64,000 nucleotides of DNA from Actinomyces sp. (GTDB taxonomy: Bacteria; Actinomycetota; Actinomycetes; Actinomycetales; Actinomycetaceae), in assembly GCA_022649165.1 (NCBI GenBank), contig JALCNR010000007.1, forward strand, positions 1-64,000. Direction: 5' to 3'. Under the pieces are notes generated by a model that ran no database searches, was not told where the DNA came from, and saw nothing but the letters and a program-made list of their open reading frames with translations. This document shows positions 43,223-50,758 of the stretch, one piece after another (position 1 is the first letter of the stretch; each line of letters starts with the position of its first letter). The position numbers and the translations under genes are program-made.

Positions 43223-44005
43223 TCAGGCGTGCACGATGCCCGACAGCCGCGCCATCGTGGCCTCCATGTCCGGCACCTGCCAGACGTTGCGCCCGAAGAT
43301 CAGGCCGCGGGCGCCCGCGGCGATGGCGTCGCGCGCGGCGCGGGCCACCTGCTCGTCGGAGGCCGCAGCCCCGCCGAGCGTGAGCACCGGGACGTCCCCG
43401 GCCTCCTCGATGAGGACCCGCTCCGCCTCGACGTCGCCGACGAACTCGGTCTTGATCGCGTCGGCGCCCAGTTCCGCCGCGATGCGGCACATCTGCCGGA
43501 GCCCCTCGGGGTCCTTCTGGTCGGCGTTGCGCCGGCCCCACAGGGTCGCCTCCACGATGACCGGCAGACCCAGCGCGTGGGCGCGCTGGACGTAGGAGGC
43601 GACCGCCGCGACGTTGTCCGCGAACATCCCGCCGTCCTCCGGCCAGCCGATGAGGTAGAGGCAGACGGCCCCCGCCCCGAGCGCGAGCGCCTCGCGCGGA
43701 TCGATGAGGGTCCGGTAGCGCTCTCCCAGCTCGGTCTGCATCCGAGGGTCCAGGGTGGTCCAGTCCGCCCGGAGGATCGCCACGGGAGCCTTTCGGTGGG
43801 CGAAGAGGTCCTGGGTCTGGGCGAGCATCCCGCCCGTGACGAGGACGGCCTCGGGGCCGCCGGCGAGGATCCGGCGCATGAGGGCCACCGGGTCGCCGAG
43901 GCCTGCGGGGATGGGGAGCGCCTGCCCGTGGTCGAACGCGACGACGAACGCCCGCCCCGACGACTCGTCGAAGATCTGTCCGAGACGCATGGAGATACCG
44001 CTCAT
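43223..44005 (-). CDS. DeoC/LacD/LsrF-type class I aldolase
   Basis: This 260-residue TIM-barrel protein has FVVAFDHG near residue 20, LRADWTTLD near 80, EATLWGRRN near 150, and GADAIKTEFVGD near 180 with a lysine placed as the Schiff-base former of class I aldolases. TLGGAAASDEQV follows. The group includes DhnA-type fructose-bisphosphate aldolase, tagatose-bisphosphate aldolase and LsrF, so it probably splits or thiolyses a phosphosugar. Substrate unknown. I start it at ATG 44005 (MSGISM); ATG 43990 is possible. It lies 74 bp after the dehydrogenase gene. Confidence 0.82.
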   Translation of the reverse strand: MSGISMRLGQIFDESSGRAFVVAFDHGQALPIPAGLGDPVALMRRILAGGPEAVLVTGGMLAQTQDLFAHRKAPVAILRADWTTLDPRMQTELGERYRTLIDPREALALGAGAVCLYLIGWPEDGGMFADNVAAVASYVQRAHALGLPVIVEATLWGRRNADQKDPEGLRQMCRIAAELGADAIKTEFVGDVEAERVLIEEAGDVPVLTLGGAAASDEQVARAARDAIAAGARGLIFGRNVWQVPDMEATMARLSGIVHA

Positions 44006-44079
44006 AGTTTGTTTGCTGCCTTCCTGTTCGTCCGTTGAGGGCCGCAGCCCGGTGTCTGCGGCGGTGTGGCGCAGGTCCG

Positions 44080-45120
44080 TCAGGCCCTGCGGTTGAGCAG
44101 TTCCCCGCCGGTGAGGAAGCGCGTGAGCTCCTCGACTCCGATCTCGACGGAGGTCTCCATGGTGTCGGCCGAGGTCCCGGCCAGATGCGAGGTCAGCGTG
44201 ATGTTGTCCAGGGACAGATAGGGGTGGTCCGGCGCCAGGGGCTCCCGCTCGTAGACGTCGACGGCGGCGCCGCCGATGGCGTGCGCGCGCAGCGCCTCCG
44301 CGAGGGCAGCCTCGTCGACGAGGTCGGCGCGAGCCGTGTTGACGAGGTACGCCGTCGGTTTCATCAGCTTCAGGGTCTCCGCGTTGATCATGTGATGCGT
44401 CGACTCCGAGATGCGCATGTGCAGGGTGACGAAGTCGGACTGGGCCAGCAGGTCCTCCAGCGTGTCCGCCCTGGCCGCGCCCGCCTCCTCGATCCTGTCG
44501 GCGGAGACGTAGGGGTCGAAGACCAGGATTCTGCTCTCGAACCCGCGGAGCCGCTGGGCGACCCGGCTGCCGATGTTCCCGAAGCCGACGATCCCGACGG
44601 TGCACTTGCGCATGTCGTGGATGTGCGCCTGATTGGCGTACTCCTTGCACCACACTCCCTCCTTGAGGAGGTGGAAGCTCCGCGCGATGTTCTTGTTCTC
44701 CGCGATCATCATGCCGACCGTGAAGTCGGCGACGGCGTTGGCGGAACGCCATGGGGCGTTCACCAGGGGGATGCCGCGCTCGCGAAGCGCGTCGACGTCG
44801 GCGTTCTCGTACCCGCCTCGGAGGACGGCGACGAGGCGGAGGTTCGCGGCCCGCTCGATGACCGCCTTGTTGACCGAGGCGACGTGGACGACGATCGCGT
44901 CCTTGTCCGAGCAATTGTCCAGAAGAGCCTGGCACGAGGGCGCGGCGTCGACCCCTTCATGCTCGATGAGCCCCATCCGGTCGGTGATCTCGGCCATCGA
45001 CGCCATGTCGGCGTCCTCGACGATGGTGACCTCGGCACCCAGCTGCTCAAGGCCCTTCATCTTCTGCATCATCGACACGGTGACGCCGCCATCGGCGACG
45101 CACAGGATCTTCATGGTCAT
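44080..45120 (-). CDS. D-2-hydroxyacid dehydrogenase family
   Basis: This 346-residue NAD-dependent enzyme resembles phosphoglycerate and related 2-hydroxyacid dehydrogenases. GIVGFGNIGSRVAQRL near residue 178 is the NAD site; VAVLRGGYEN near 98 and NTARADLVDEAAL near 268 carry substrate-binding arginines, and LTSHLAGTS near 317 the catalytic histidine. The start ATG overlaps the stop of the GlpP-like gene (ATGA). Substrate unknown; a phosphorylated aldonate such as erythronate 4-phosphate is one possibility. Confidence 0.88.
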   Translation of the reverse strand: MTMKILCVADGGVTVSMMQKMKGLEQLGAEVTIVEDADMASMAEITDRMGLIEHEGVDAAPSCQALLDNCSDKDAIVVHVASVNKAVIERAANLRLVAVLRGGYENADVDALRERGIPLVNAPWRSANAVADFTVGMMIAENKNIARSFHLLKEGVWCKEYANQAHIHDMRKCTVGIVGFGNIGSRVAQRLRGFESRILVFDPYVSADRIEEAGAARADTLEDLLAQSDFVTLHMRISESTHHMINAETLKLMKPTAYLVNTARADLVDEAALAEALRAHAIGGAAVDVYEREPLAPDHPYLSLDNITLTSHLAGTSADTMETSVEIGVEELTRFLTGGELLNRRA

Positions 45121-45752
45121 CTTCCTTCTTCTCTCTCTTGCGGATGATGGGAGTCCGTCCGGCCGCGGCCGGACCGGCGCTCCCCGGGGCCCAGGTCCCA
45201 GACGCGCCGCGAACTGGTGTTGACCGCGCTGTAGCCCGCGTCGAAAAGCTGGCGGGCGATCTCCTCCCCCGACACGAAGCCCCCGGCGATCACCGGACGG
45301 CCGCCCGCAGCCTGCAGCACGGAGCCGGCGACGGTCAGGGCCATCGGCCCGGGCACGATCTCGAACCCGGTCCAGCGCGATGCCGGCATCGTCGACAACG
45401 ACGTCTCCAGGGCGCGGCTGTCGAGCAGGAACACCCTCCAGAACACGTCAAGTCCCGCCTCCAGGGCGTGGTTGCCGGTGACGACGGACGAGGTGAACAC
45501 GCCGTCCACGCCGAAGGCCTGCCGGAGCAGCCGGATCCCCCTCTGATCGGACTTCAGGCCCTCCACCAGGTCGGGGCGGACGAGCACCGGCTTGCCCATC
45601 GCGTGGCACTCCTGCGTGAGGGAGGCGATATTGCCGATGTGGACATTCGTCAGGAGGATGCACGGCGCGGACGAGTGGAGGGCGTCCTGCAGATGGGCGA
45701 GGTTGTACAGGGAGGCCACGACCGTGCGCGAGCCCGCGGGGATGACGGTCAT
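45117..45752 (-). CDS. glpP: GlpP-family RNA-binding antiterminator
   Basis: This 211-residue protein matches the GlpP family, whose Bacillus subtilis member binds glycerol 3-phosphate and then the leader mRNAs of glpD and glpFK to prevent termination. The TIM-barrel-like pattern is clear: ILLTNVHIGNI near residue 30, GKPVLVRPDLVEGLKSDQRG near 52, FTSSVV near 87, VFLLDSRALE near 105, FEIVPGPM near 128, and VIAGGFVSGEEI then AVNTSSRRVWDL near the end. It is coupled by ATGA overlaps to the kinase before and the dehydrogenase after it. An intrinsic terminator precedes the operon. Its ligand here is probably a phosphorylated product of the operon's kinase. Confidence 0.88.
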   Translation of the reverse strand: MTVIPAGSRTVVASLYNLAHLQDALHSSAPCILLTNVHIGNIASLTQECHAMGKPVLVRPDLVEGLKSDQRGIRLLRQAFGVDGVFTSSVVTGNHALEAGLDVFWRVFLLDSRALETSLSTMPASRWTGFEIVPGPMALTVAGSVLQAAGGRPVIAGGFVSGEEIARQLFDAGYSAVNTSSRRVWDLGPGERRSGRGRTDSHHPQEREEGR

Positions 45753-47248
45753 CGGCACAGCCTGTCCAGGCACCGCAGCCACGCGTCGAACTTGGCGGCG
45801 TAGGCTTTCGTCGCTTCCGGCGAGTGGGTGATGGTCCGCCCCGAGGGGACCATCGCCTCGGCCGCCTCCACGACGGAGGGGTACGCCCCCAGGGCCGCCG
45901 CGGCGGCGACCACGGCGCCGAGGACGCCCGATTCCGCCACGGGGACCGTCTCAAGGTCGAGGCCCAGGACGTCGACCAGGAGCTGCGACCATTCGGGGGA
46001 CTTCGTCACCCCGCCGGTGAGCCTGGCCCGGCCGGCCAGTGCGCCGTAGCCCCGGAGCCGTTCGATGTGCTCCTTGTGCGAGAAGGCGACGCCCTCGTAG
46101 AGGGAGCGCAGGAGCTGGGTGATGCCGTCCGCGTTGGAGACGTTCGTCCACCCTCCCAGGCCCCCCGGATGGAGGTTCGACCCGAAGACCATCGGGAGGT
46201 AGGACACCTGGCGGGAGTCGGCGCCCGGGGCGAAGACCATGGCGTCGCACAGGCGGAACAGCTCCTTGTTGCTCAACGACTCCATGCCCGGCAGAGGTCT
46301 GAGGACGTTGGAGACGAACCACTCGAGGTTCGCCGCCGAGGTCGGCGACGCCTCCATGACGAGGTAGCGGCCCGGCATGGGAGCCAGCGAGGTCATGAAG
46401 AGCCGTTCGTCGACCACCGGATCCGGGGTGAAGTACTCGTTGATGGACCATGTCCCCGTCACCACCGAGAGCTGGTGGTCCCTCACCGCGCCCGCCCCGA
46501 TGGCGGACGCCGAGATGTCGGAGACGCCGCCCAGCACCGGGGTTCCCGCCCGGAGTCCCACCTGCTGGGCGACGTCCGCCCGGATCCGGCCCGCCACGTC
46601 GCCGGAGCCGACGAGCGGAGGCAGCTTGTCCGACCAGGCTCCCAGGCCCATCCGTCCGAGACCCGTGGCATCCAGCGTCCTCGTGCGCATGTCGAGGAAG
46701 TTCGTGCAGGAGGCGTCGGTGATCTCGAAGGCCGGCACGCCCGTGAGCCGGAAACGGATGTAGTCCTTGACCATGAAGATGTGGCGGGCGCGCTCGACGC
46801 TGTCAGGCTCGTGCTCCGACAGCCAGGCGAGCAGCGCCAGGGGAGCTCCGGGGAAGAGCGACTGCATCGTCGAGTCGAGGAAGGTTTCCGTGTAGGAGCC
46901 GTCGGACGTCCATCGGTCGACGATGTCCTGGGCCCGGGAGTCGTTCGAGATGATGCCGTTGCGCACGGGCGCCCCATCGGGGCCGACCAGGTAGAGGCCG
47001 TTGCCGTGACCGGTCACCGTCACGGCGGCGACATCGGCGGGATCGATGCCGCCGTCCTCCACGACGGCGCGGATCGCGCCAACGTTGGCCGTCCACAGGT
47101 CCTCCATGTCGCGTTCGCTCCAGCCGGCCTGCGTGAGCACCGGGGGGACGGACTCGGTGGCCAGGGCGATGAGTTCGCCGCCGACCGAATACAGCGCGGC
47201 CTTCGACACGGTCCCGCCGTTGTCGATGCCCAGTATGTATTGCGTCAT
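45749..47248 (-). CDS. FGGY kinase, LyxK/EryA-like
   Basis: This 499-residue kinase starts MTQYILGIDNGGTVSKAAL, close in wording to L-xylulose kinase LyxK and to erythritol kinase EryA. QAGWSERDMEDLW near residue 40, GHGNGLYLV near 78 and MEASPTSAANLEWF near 280 are shared with that branch. GGVTKSPEWSQLLVDVLGL near 400 and GVLGAVVAAAAALG near 430 form the ATP site. It likely commits a ketose or polyol imported through the aquaglyceroporin. It is the first gene of a five-gene leftward group and overlaps glpP by ATGA. GAAAGGGTTGCA precedes the ATG. Confidence 0.87.
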   Translation of the reverse strand: MTQYILGIDNGGTVSKAALYSVGGELIALATESVPPVLTQAGWSERDMEDLWTANVGAIRAVVEDGGIDPADVAAVTVTGHGNGLYLVGPDGAPVRNGIISNDSRAQDIVDRWTSDGSYTETFLDSTMQSLFPGAPLALLAWLSEHEPDSVERARHIFMVKDYIRFRLTGVPAFEITDASCTNFLDMRTRTLDATGLGRMGLGAWSDKLPPLVGSGDVAGRIRADVAQQVGLRAGTPVLGGVSDISASAIGAGAVRDHQLSVVTGTWSINEYFTPDPVVDERLFMTSLAPMPGRYLVMEASPTSAANLEWFVSNVLRPLPGMESLSNKELFRLCDAMVFAPGADSRQVSYLPMVFGSNLHPGGLGGWTNVSNADGITQLLRSLYEGVAFSHKEHIERLRGYGALAGRARLTGGVTKSPEWSQLLVDVLGLDLETVPVAESGVLGAVVAAAAALGAYPSVVEAAEAMVPSGRTITHSPEATKAYAAKFDAWLRCLDRLCR

Positions 47249-47266
47249 TGCAACCCTTTCGCACAC

Positions 47267-47313
47267 AAAAAAGCCCGCCCCCCTGGCGCTTCTCAACGCC
47301 AAGGGAACGAGCT
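47267..47313 (-). terminator. Strong intrinsic terminator in the kinase leader
   Basis: On the minus strand a 17-bp stem (AGCTCGTTCCCTTGGCG with CGCCAGGGGGGCGGGCT, including G-U pairs) has an 8-nt loop and is followed by TTTTTT. It ends only 18 bases before the kinase start codon, leaving no room for a promoter between. It is therefore either an attenuator of the kinase-glpP operon or the end of the PNP operon, or both. Confidence 0.88.
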
Positions 47314-47354
47314 GACAGTGACACAGGCTCTGCGTCTTTTGTTTTGGTGGCGCC

Positions 47355-47383
47355 AGGATACACAGGCGCCGGGGGCGCGTCAA
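47355..47383 (-). promoter_or_regulatory. Promoter upstream of the leader terminator
   Basis: On the minus strand TTGACG (47383-47378) and TATCCT (47360-47355) are 17 bp apart, a near-consensus sigma-70-type promoter. It would start transcription near 47348 and give a leader of about 100 nt containing the terminator. Two copies of GGCGCC (47349-47354 and 47365-47370) flank the -10 box. Confidence 0.72.
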
Positions 47384-47394
47384 AGGGTGCCGCG

Positions 47395-48195
47395 TCAGGC
47401 CGCGGCGAGCACCGCCTCGATCCCCCGGCGGACCGTCTCCCCCGCCCGGGCCGCTGCCTCGACGACGGCGGACGGATCCGTGGGGGCGTCGGCGAAGGAC
47501 AGGGCGGACACGACGCTCATGCCCGCCACCTGCACGCCGAGCGCGCGCAGGGTGAGGGCCTCCATCACGGTCGACATCCCCACGCAGTCCGCGCCGGTCG
47601 ACGCCAGCCACCGGGTCTCCGCGCGCGTCTGGTACTCGGGTCCGCGCAGGATCGCGTAAACGCCTCGACGCTGGCACACGCCCGCCACCACGTCCGTGAG
47701 CGCCGGGTCCCAGGTGTCCCGGGGATCCAGGAAGACCGTCCCATCGAAGGGCGAGTGTCCGGAGAAGTTCAGGTGGTCCTCGATCGCCATGACGTCGCCG
47801 AGCGCCCAGTCGCGCAGGCATCCGTTCGCGTTGCACAGCACGGCCCGCGACACCCCCGAGGCCGCGGCCGCCCGCACGAAGGAGGTGACCCGGGAGGCGG
47901 AGGCGCCCTCGTACAGGTGCGTGCGTCCCAACGCCACGAGGACGTCGCGGCCCGCGCGTCGGTAGGAGCGGACCTCGTCGACGTGGCCGTCCGCCTGGGG
48001 CTCCAGGACGCCCGGGATCGCGGACAGGGGGAACCGCGCGCGAGGCTCGCCCCAGGACTCGAGCGCTCCCGCGAGGCCGGAGCCCAGCACGACCACCGTG
48101 TCGTGGCGCTCCGCCCCCGACAGGCGGGCGATGGCGCGGGCGTCCTCATGGGACTCCGCGCGCAGGAGGGCCTGCGGGAACTCCTCCGGGGTCAT
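47395..48195 (-). CDS. Purine nucleoside phosphorylase family
   Basis: This 266-residue enzyme should split purine nucleosides with phosphate. It shows VVLGSGLAGALESWG (residues 34-48), ALGRTHLYEGA near 83, LCNANGCLRDWALGDVMAIEDHLNFSG near 113, GVYAILRGPEYQTRAE near 165 and VGMSTVMEALTLRALG near 192, all features of trimeric PNP. The start overlaps the permease stop by ATGA. It forms a nucleobase/nucleoside salvage pair with that permease; ribose 1-phosphate released could feed pentose phosphates. Confidence 0.92.
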   Translation of the reverse strand: MTPEEFPQALLRAESHEDARAIARLSGAERHDTVVVLGSGLAGALESWGEPRARFPLSAIPGVLEPQADGHVDEVRSYRRAGRDVLVALGRTHLYEGASASRVTSFVRAAAASGVSRAVLCNANGCLRDWALGDVMAIEDHLNFSGHSPFDGTVFLDPRDTWDPALTDVVAGVCQRRGVYAILRGPEYQTRAETRWLASTGADCVGMSTVMEALTLRALGVQVAGMSVVSALSFADAPTDPSAVVEAAARAGETVRRGIEAVLAAA

Positions 48196-49682
48196 CTCTG
48201 CGCCCCCTCCGCGAAGGTCCGGGCGCCCGCAGCCTCCTGGGCCCGCACCCGCGAGCGGGAGGTCAGCAGGTAGCCTGCGAACCCGACGAGCATGGCCAGC
48301 AGGATCCCGATGTTGGAGTACGCCCAGTCCCCCTCGCGCCCTCCGATGGGACCGAGCAGGTACCCCTGCCAGCTGAGCCACGAGGCGGAGGAGTTGACGA
48401 CGAGCCCCCACCCGACGAAGGCCCCGATCAGCAGCGAGACGACCGCGCCCCAGTTGACGGACCCGTAGACGCCGCCGGCGCGGAACAGGTCGGGCTCGTT
48501 GTAGTCCTTCCTGCGCAGCAGGATGTCCGCCAGCATGACACCGCCCCATGCGGCGATGACGACGCCGAGCGTGGTGAGGAAACCCGTGAACGGCGTGATG
48601 AACGAGTCGGCGAAGAACACCACCCAGATGGTGCCGATCAGCATGATCGTGCCGTCGATCGCGGTGGCGACCGGGCGGATGACCGGGAGGCCGGCCGACA
48701 GCAGCGACAGCCCGGAGCTGTAGATGTCCATGACGATGCCGCCGATGAGGCCCAGGATCGCGACGATCGCGAAGGGGATGAGGAACCAGGTCGGCAGGAT
48801 CGTCGTGAGCGCGCCGATGGGGTCGAGGTCGATGGCCTCGCCCAGGTCGGGGTCCGATCCCACGAGCAGGAGGCCGAAGAACACCAGGATGACGGTGGGC
48901 AGGGCCGATCCGAAGGTCGTCCATCCCACGACGCCCCGGGTCGAGGCCGAGCGCGGCAGGTAGCGCGAGTAGTCCGCGGCGGCGTTGATCCACCCGAAGC
49001 CGAACCCCGCGAGCAGCATGCACAGCGCGCCGACGACGGCCGCGGTGGAGCCGGAGGGGAGGGAGGAGACCGCCTCCCAGTCGATCCTCGGCAGGGTCAG
49101 ACCCAGGTAGATCACGGTGAGTGCGGCCGTCAGCCACGTGATCCACGTCTGCACCTTCATGATCGTGTCGAAGCCGAGGATGCCGGAGCCCGCGGCGATC
49201 GCGACGACCAGGATCAGGCTGACGATCTGGGCGACCAGGTGGTTCTCGAATCCGAGCGCCCCCATGACGGTGGCGGTGGCCTGGACGGCCATGATGCACA
49301 GGAAGGTCTCCCAGCCGACCGTGAGGATCCAGGAGATGACGGCCGACAGGCGATTGCCGTTGTACCCGAAGGCCGCGCGGGAGAGCACCAGCGTGGGCGC
49401 CGATCCCCGTTTGCCGGCGATGGCGATGAGGCCGCAGGCGAGGAAGGACAGGACGACGCCGATGATGCTGGCGGCGACCGCCTGCCAGAAGGAGATGCCG
49501 AATCCCAGCACCCACGCGCCCCAGGACAGCCCCAGGACGGAGATGTTCGCGGCGAACCACGGCATGAACAGGTCGGAGGGCCTGCCCTTCCGGTCGGATT
49601 CGGGGATGACGTCCAGGCCCGCCATCTCGACGGCCAGCCCCCCGGAGTCCGCGGAGTCGGGGACGGATGTGTGCTCGCTCAT
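48192..49682 (-). CDS. NCS1-family nucleobase permease
   Basis: The 496-residue membrane protein has about twelve hydrophobic segments and the NCS1 pattern: FMPWFAANISVLGLSWGAW near residue 40, then VLSRAAFGYNGNRLSAVISWI near 98 and GWETFLCIMAVQATA near 122. The family carries cytosine, purines, hydantoins or thiamin with cations. Coupling to a PNP gene suggests a purine or purine nucleoside substrate. ATG 49682 follows ACAGGAGCACCC. Confidence 0.9.
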   Translation of the reverse strand: MSEHTSVPDSADSGGLAVEMAGLDVIPESDRKGRPSDLFMPWFAANISVLGLSWGAWVLGFGISFWQAVAASIIGVVLSFLACGLIAIAGKRGSAPTLVLSRAAFGYNGNRLSAVISWILTVGWETFLCIMAVQATATVMGALGFENHLVAQIVSLILVVAIAAGSGILGFDTIMKVQTWITWLTAALTVIYLGLTLPRIDWEAVSSLPSGSTAAVVGALCMLLAGFGFGWINAAADYSRYLPRSASTRGVVGWTTFGSALPTVILVFFGLLLVGSDPDLGEAIDLDPIGALTTILPTWFLIPFAIVAILGLIGGIVMDIYSSGLSLLSAGLPVIRPVATAIDGTIMLIGTIWVVFFADSFITPFTGFLTTLGVVIAAWGGVMLADILLRRKDYNEPDLFRAGGVYGSVNWGAVVSLLIGAFVGWGLVVNSSASWLSWQGYLLGPIGGREGDWAYSNIGILLAMLVGFAGYLLTSRSRVRAQEAAGARTFAEGAQR

Positions 49683-49804
49683 GGGTGCTCCTGTCGCCGG
49701 ATGGGTCCCCTCGAGCGTAGTCGCGCGCCAGCCCCGTTGACGAGGGCGTTCCCTGCTCTTTTGGGCGGATTGCGGTCAGAGCGGCGAGGCGGCCGGCGAC
49801 GGGC

Positions 49805-50581
49805 TCAGCCCGCGACGACGGGGTTGGACAGGGTGCCGATCCCCGACACCGAGATGTCGACACGGTCCCCGGCGACGATCGGCCCGACGCCCGCGGGCGT
49901 GCCGGTGATGATGACGTCGCCGGGCAGCAGGGTGAAGACGCGTGAGATGTAGGCGACGAGCTCTCGCACGGGGGTGATCATGTGGGCCGTCGTGTCCGAC
50001 TGGCGGAGCTCGCCGTTGACGGAGGAGGTCACGCGCAGGTCCGTGACGTCCAGGTCCGGACCGACCTCGATCCATGGGCCCAGCGGGCACGAGGTGTCGA
50101 AGCCCTTGGCCCGCGTCCACTGCCCGTCGGCGCGTTGGGCGTCGCGCGCGGAGACGTCGTTGGCGCAGGTGTAGCCCAGGATGACGTCGCCGACCCGGTC
50201 GACGGGCACGTCCTTGGCGAGGGTCTTGATGACGACGGCGAGTTCGGCCTCGTGGTGGACCTCCTGGGACCACGGGGGCAGGACGATCGGGTCGTCGGGG
50301 CCGATGACGGAGGTGTTGGGCTTGAGGAAGAGGATCGGGTGGTCCGGAGCCTCCCCGCCCATCTCCCGGACGTGGTCGGCGTAGTTCTTGCCGACGCCGA
50401 CGACCTTCGACCGGGGGATCACCGGGGAGAGCAGCCGCACGTCCTCGAGCTCGAAGATCTGGCCCGAGGGCTCGACCGGCGCGAACAACGGGTCGTTCCT
50501 CAGGGCCACGATGTTCTCGGAGGATTCATCCAGGGCGCCGTAGCGCGGGTTGTCGCCGTCGGAGAAGCGCACGATTCGCAT
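49805..50581 (-). CDS. Fumarylacetoacetate-hydrolase-family enzyme
   Basis: This 258-residue enzyme has VVGVGKNYADHVREMG near residue 60, LFLKPNTSVIGPDD near 84, HHEAELAVVIK near 106 (metal-binding Glu), GYTCANDVSARD near 134 and GDVIITGTPAGVGPI near 225, all typical of the FAH fold. Members hydrolyse or decarboxylate acylpyruvates or decarboxylate oxaloacetate. I start it at ATG 50581 rather than GTG 50587; no ribosome site is visible, so the mRNA may be leaderless. In many actinobacteria this gene lies directly before gltX; here it is 20 kb away, as if the sugar cluster had been inserted between. Confidence 0.9.
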   Translation of the reverse strand: MRIVRFSDGDNPRYGALDESSENIVALRNDPLFAPVEPSGQIFELEDVRLLSPVIPRSKVVGVGKNYADHVREMGGEAPDHPILFLKPNTSVIGPDDPIVLPPWSQEVHHEAELAVVIKTLAKDVPVDRVGDVILGYTCANDVSARDAQRADGQWTRAKGFDTSCPLGPWIEVGPDLDVTDLRVTSSVNGELRQSDTTAHMITPVRELVAYISRVFTLLPGDVIITGTPAGVGPIVAGDRVDISVSGIGTLSNPVVAG

Positions 50582-50614
50582 GGACACAGGCTACGTCAGG
50601 ACCCTGTGGCCGCG

Positions 50615-50698
50615 CCGAACCGTGGAGTTCCCACCGAGCCGAGGCCCTGTTCCGCTTCGTCTCGGCGCACCCCCCGCGGTTCGATGAGAACTCCACGG
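50615..50698. repeat. Nested inverted repeat between FAH and helicase genes
   Basis: CCGTGGAGTTC (50620-50630) is mirrored by GAACTCCACGG (50688-50698). CGAACCG (50616-50622) is mirrored by CGGTTCG (50677-50683), and GCCGAG by CTCGGC inside. The arrangement could form a large hairpin in this 177-bp divergent gap. No T run follows. Confidence 0.6.
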
Positions 50699-50758
50699 CC
50701 CAGCGTCAATCTGGGCGACGCGCAGGGCCGCCCTCGTCCGAGATGGGACAATCTCCCC

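Noticed and set aside
47395-49682. Purine riboswitch before the permease-PNP pair
   Set aside because: The 122-bp gap upstream shows no recognisable purine-aptamer arrangement.
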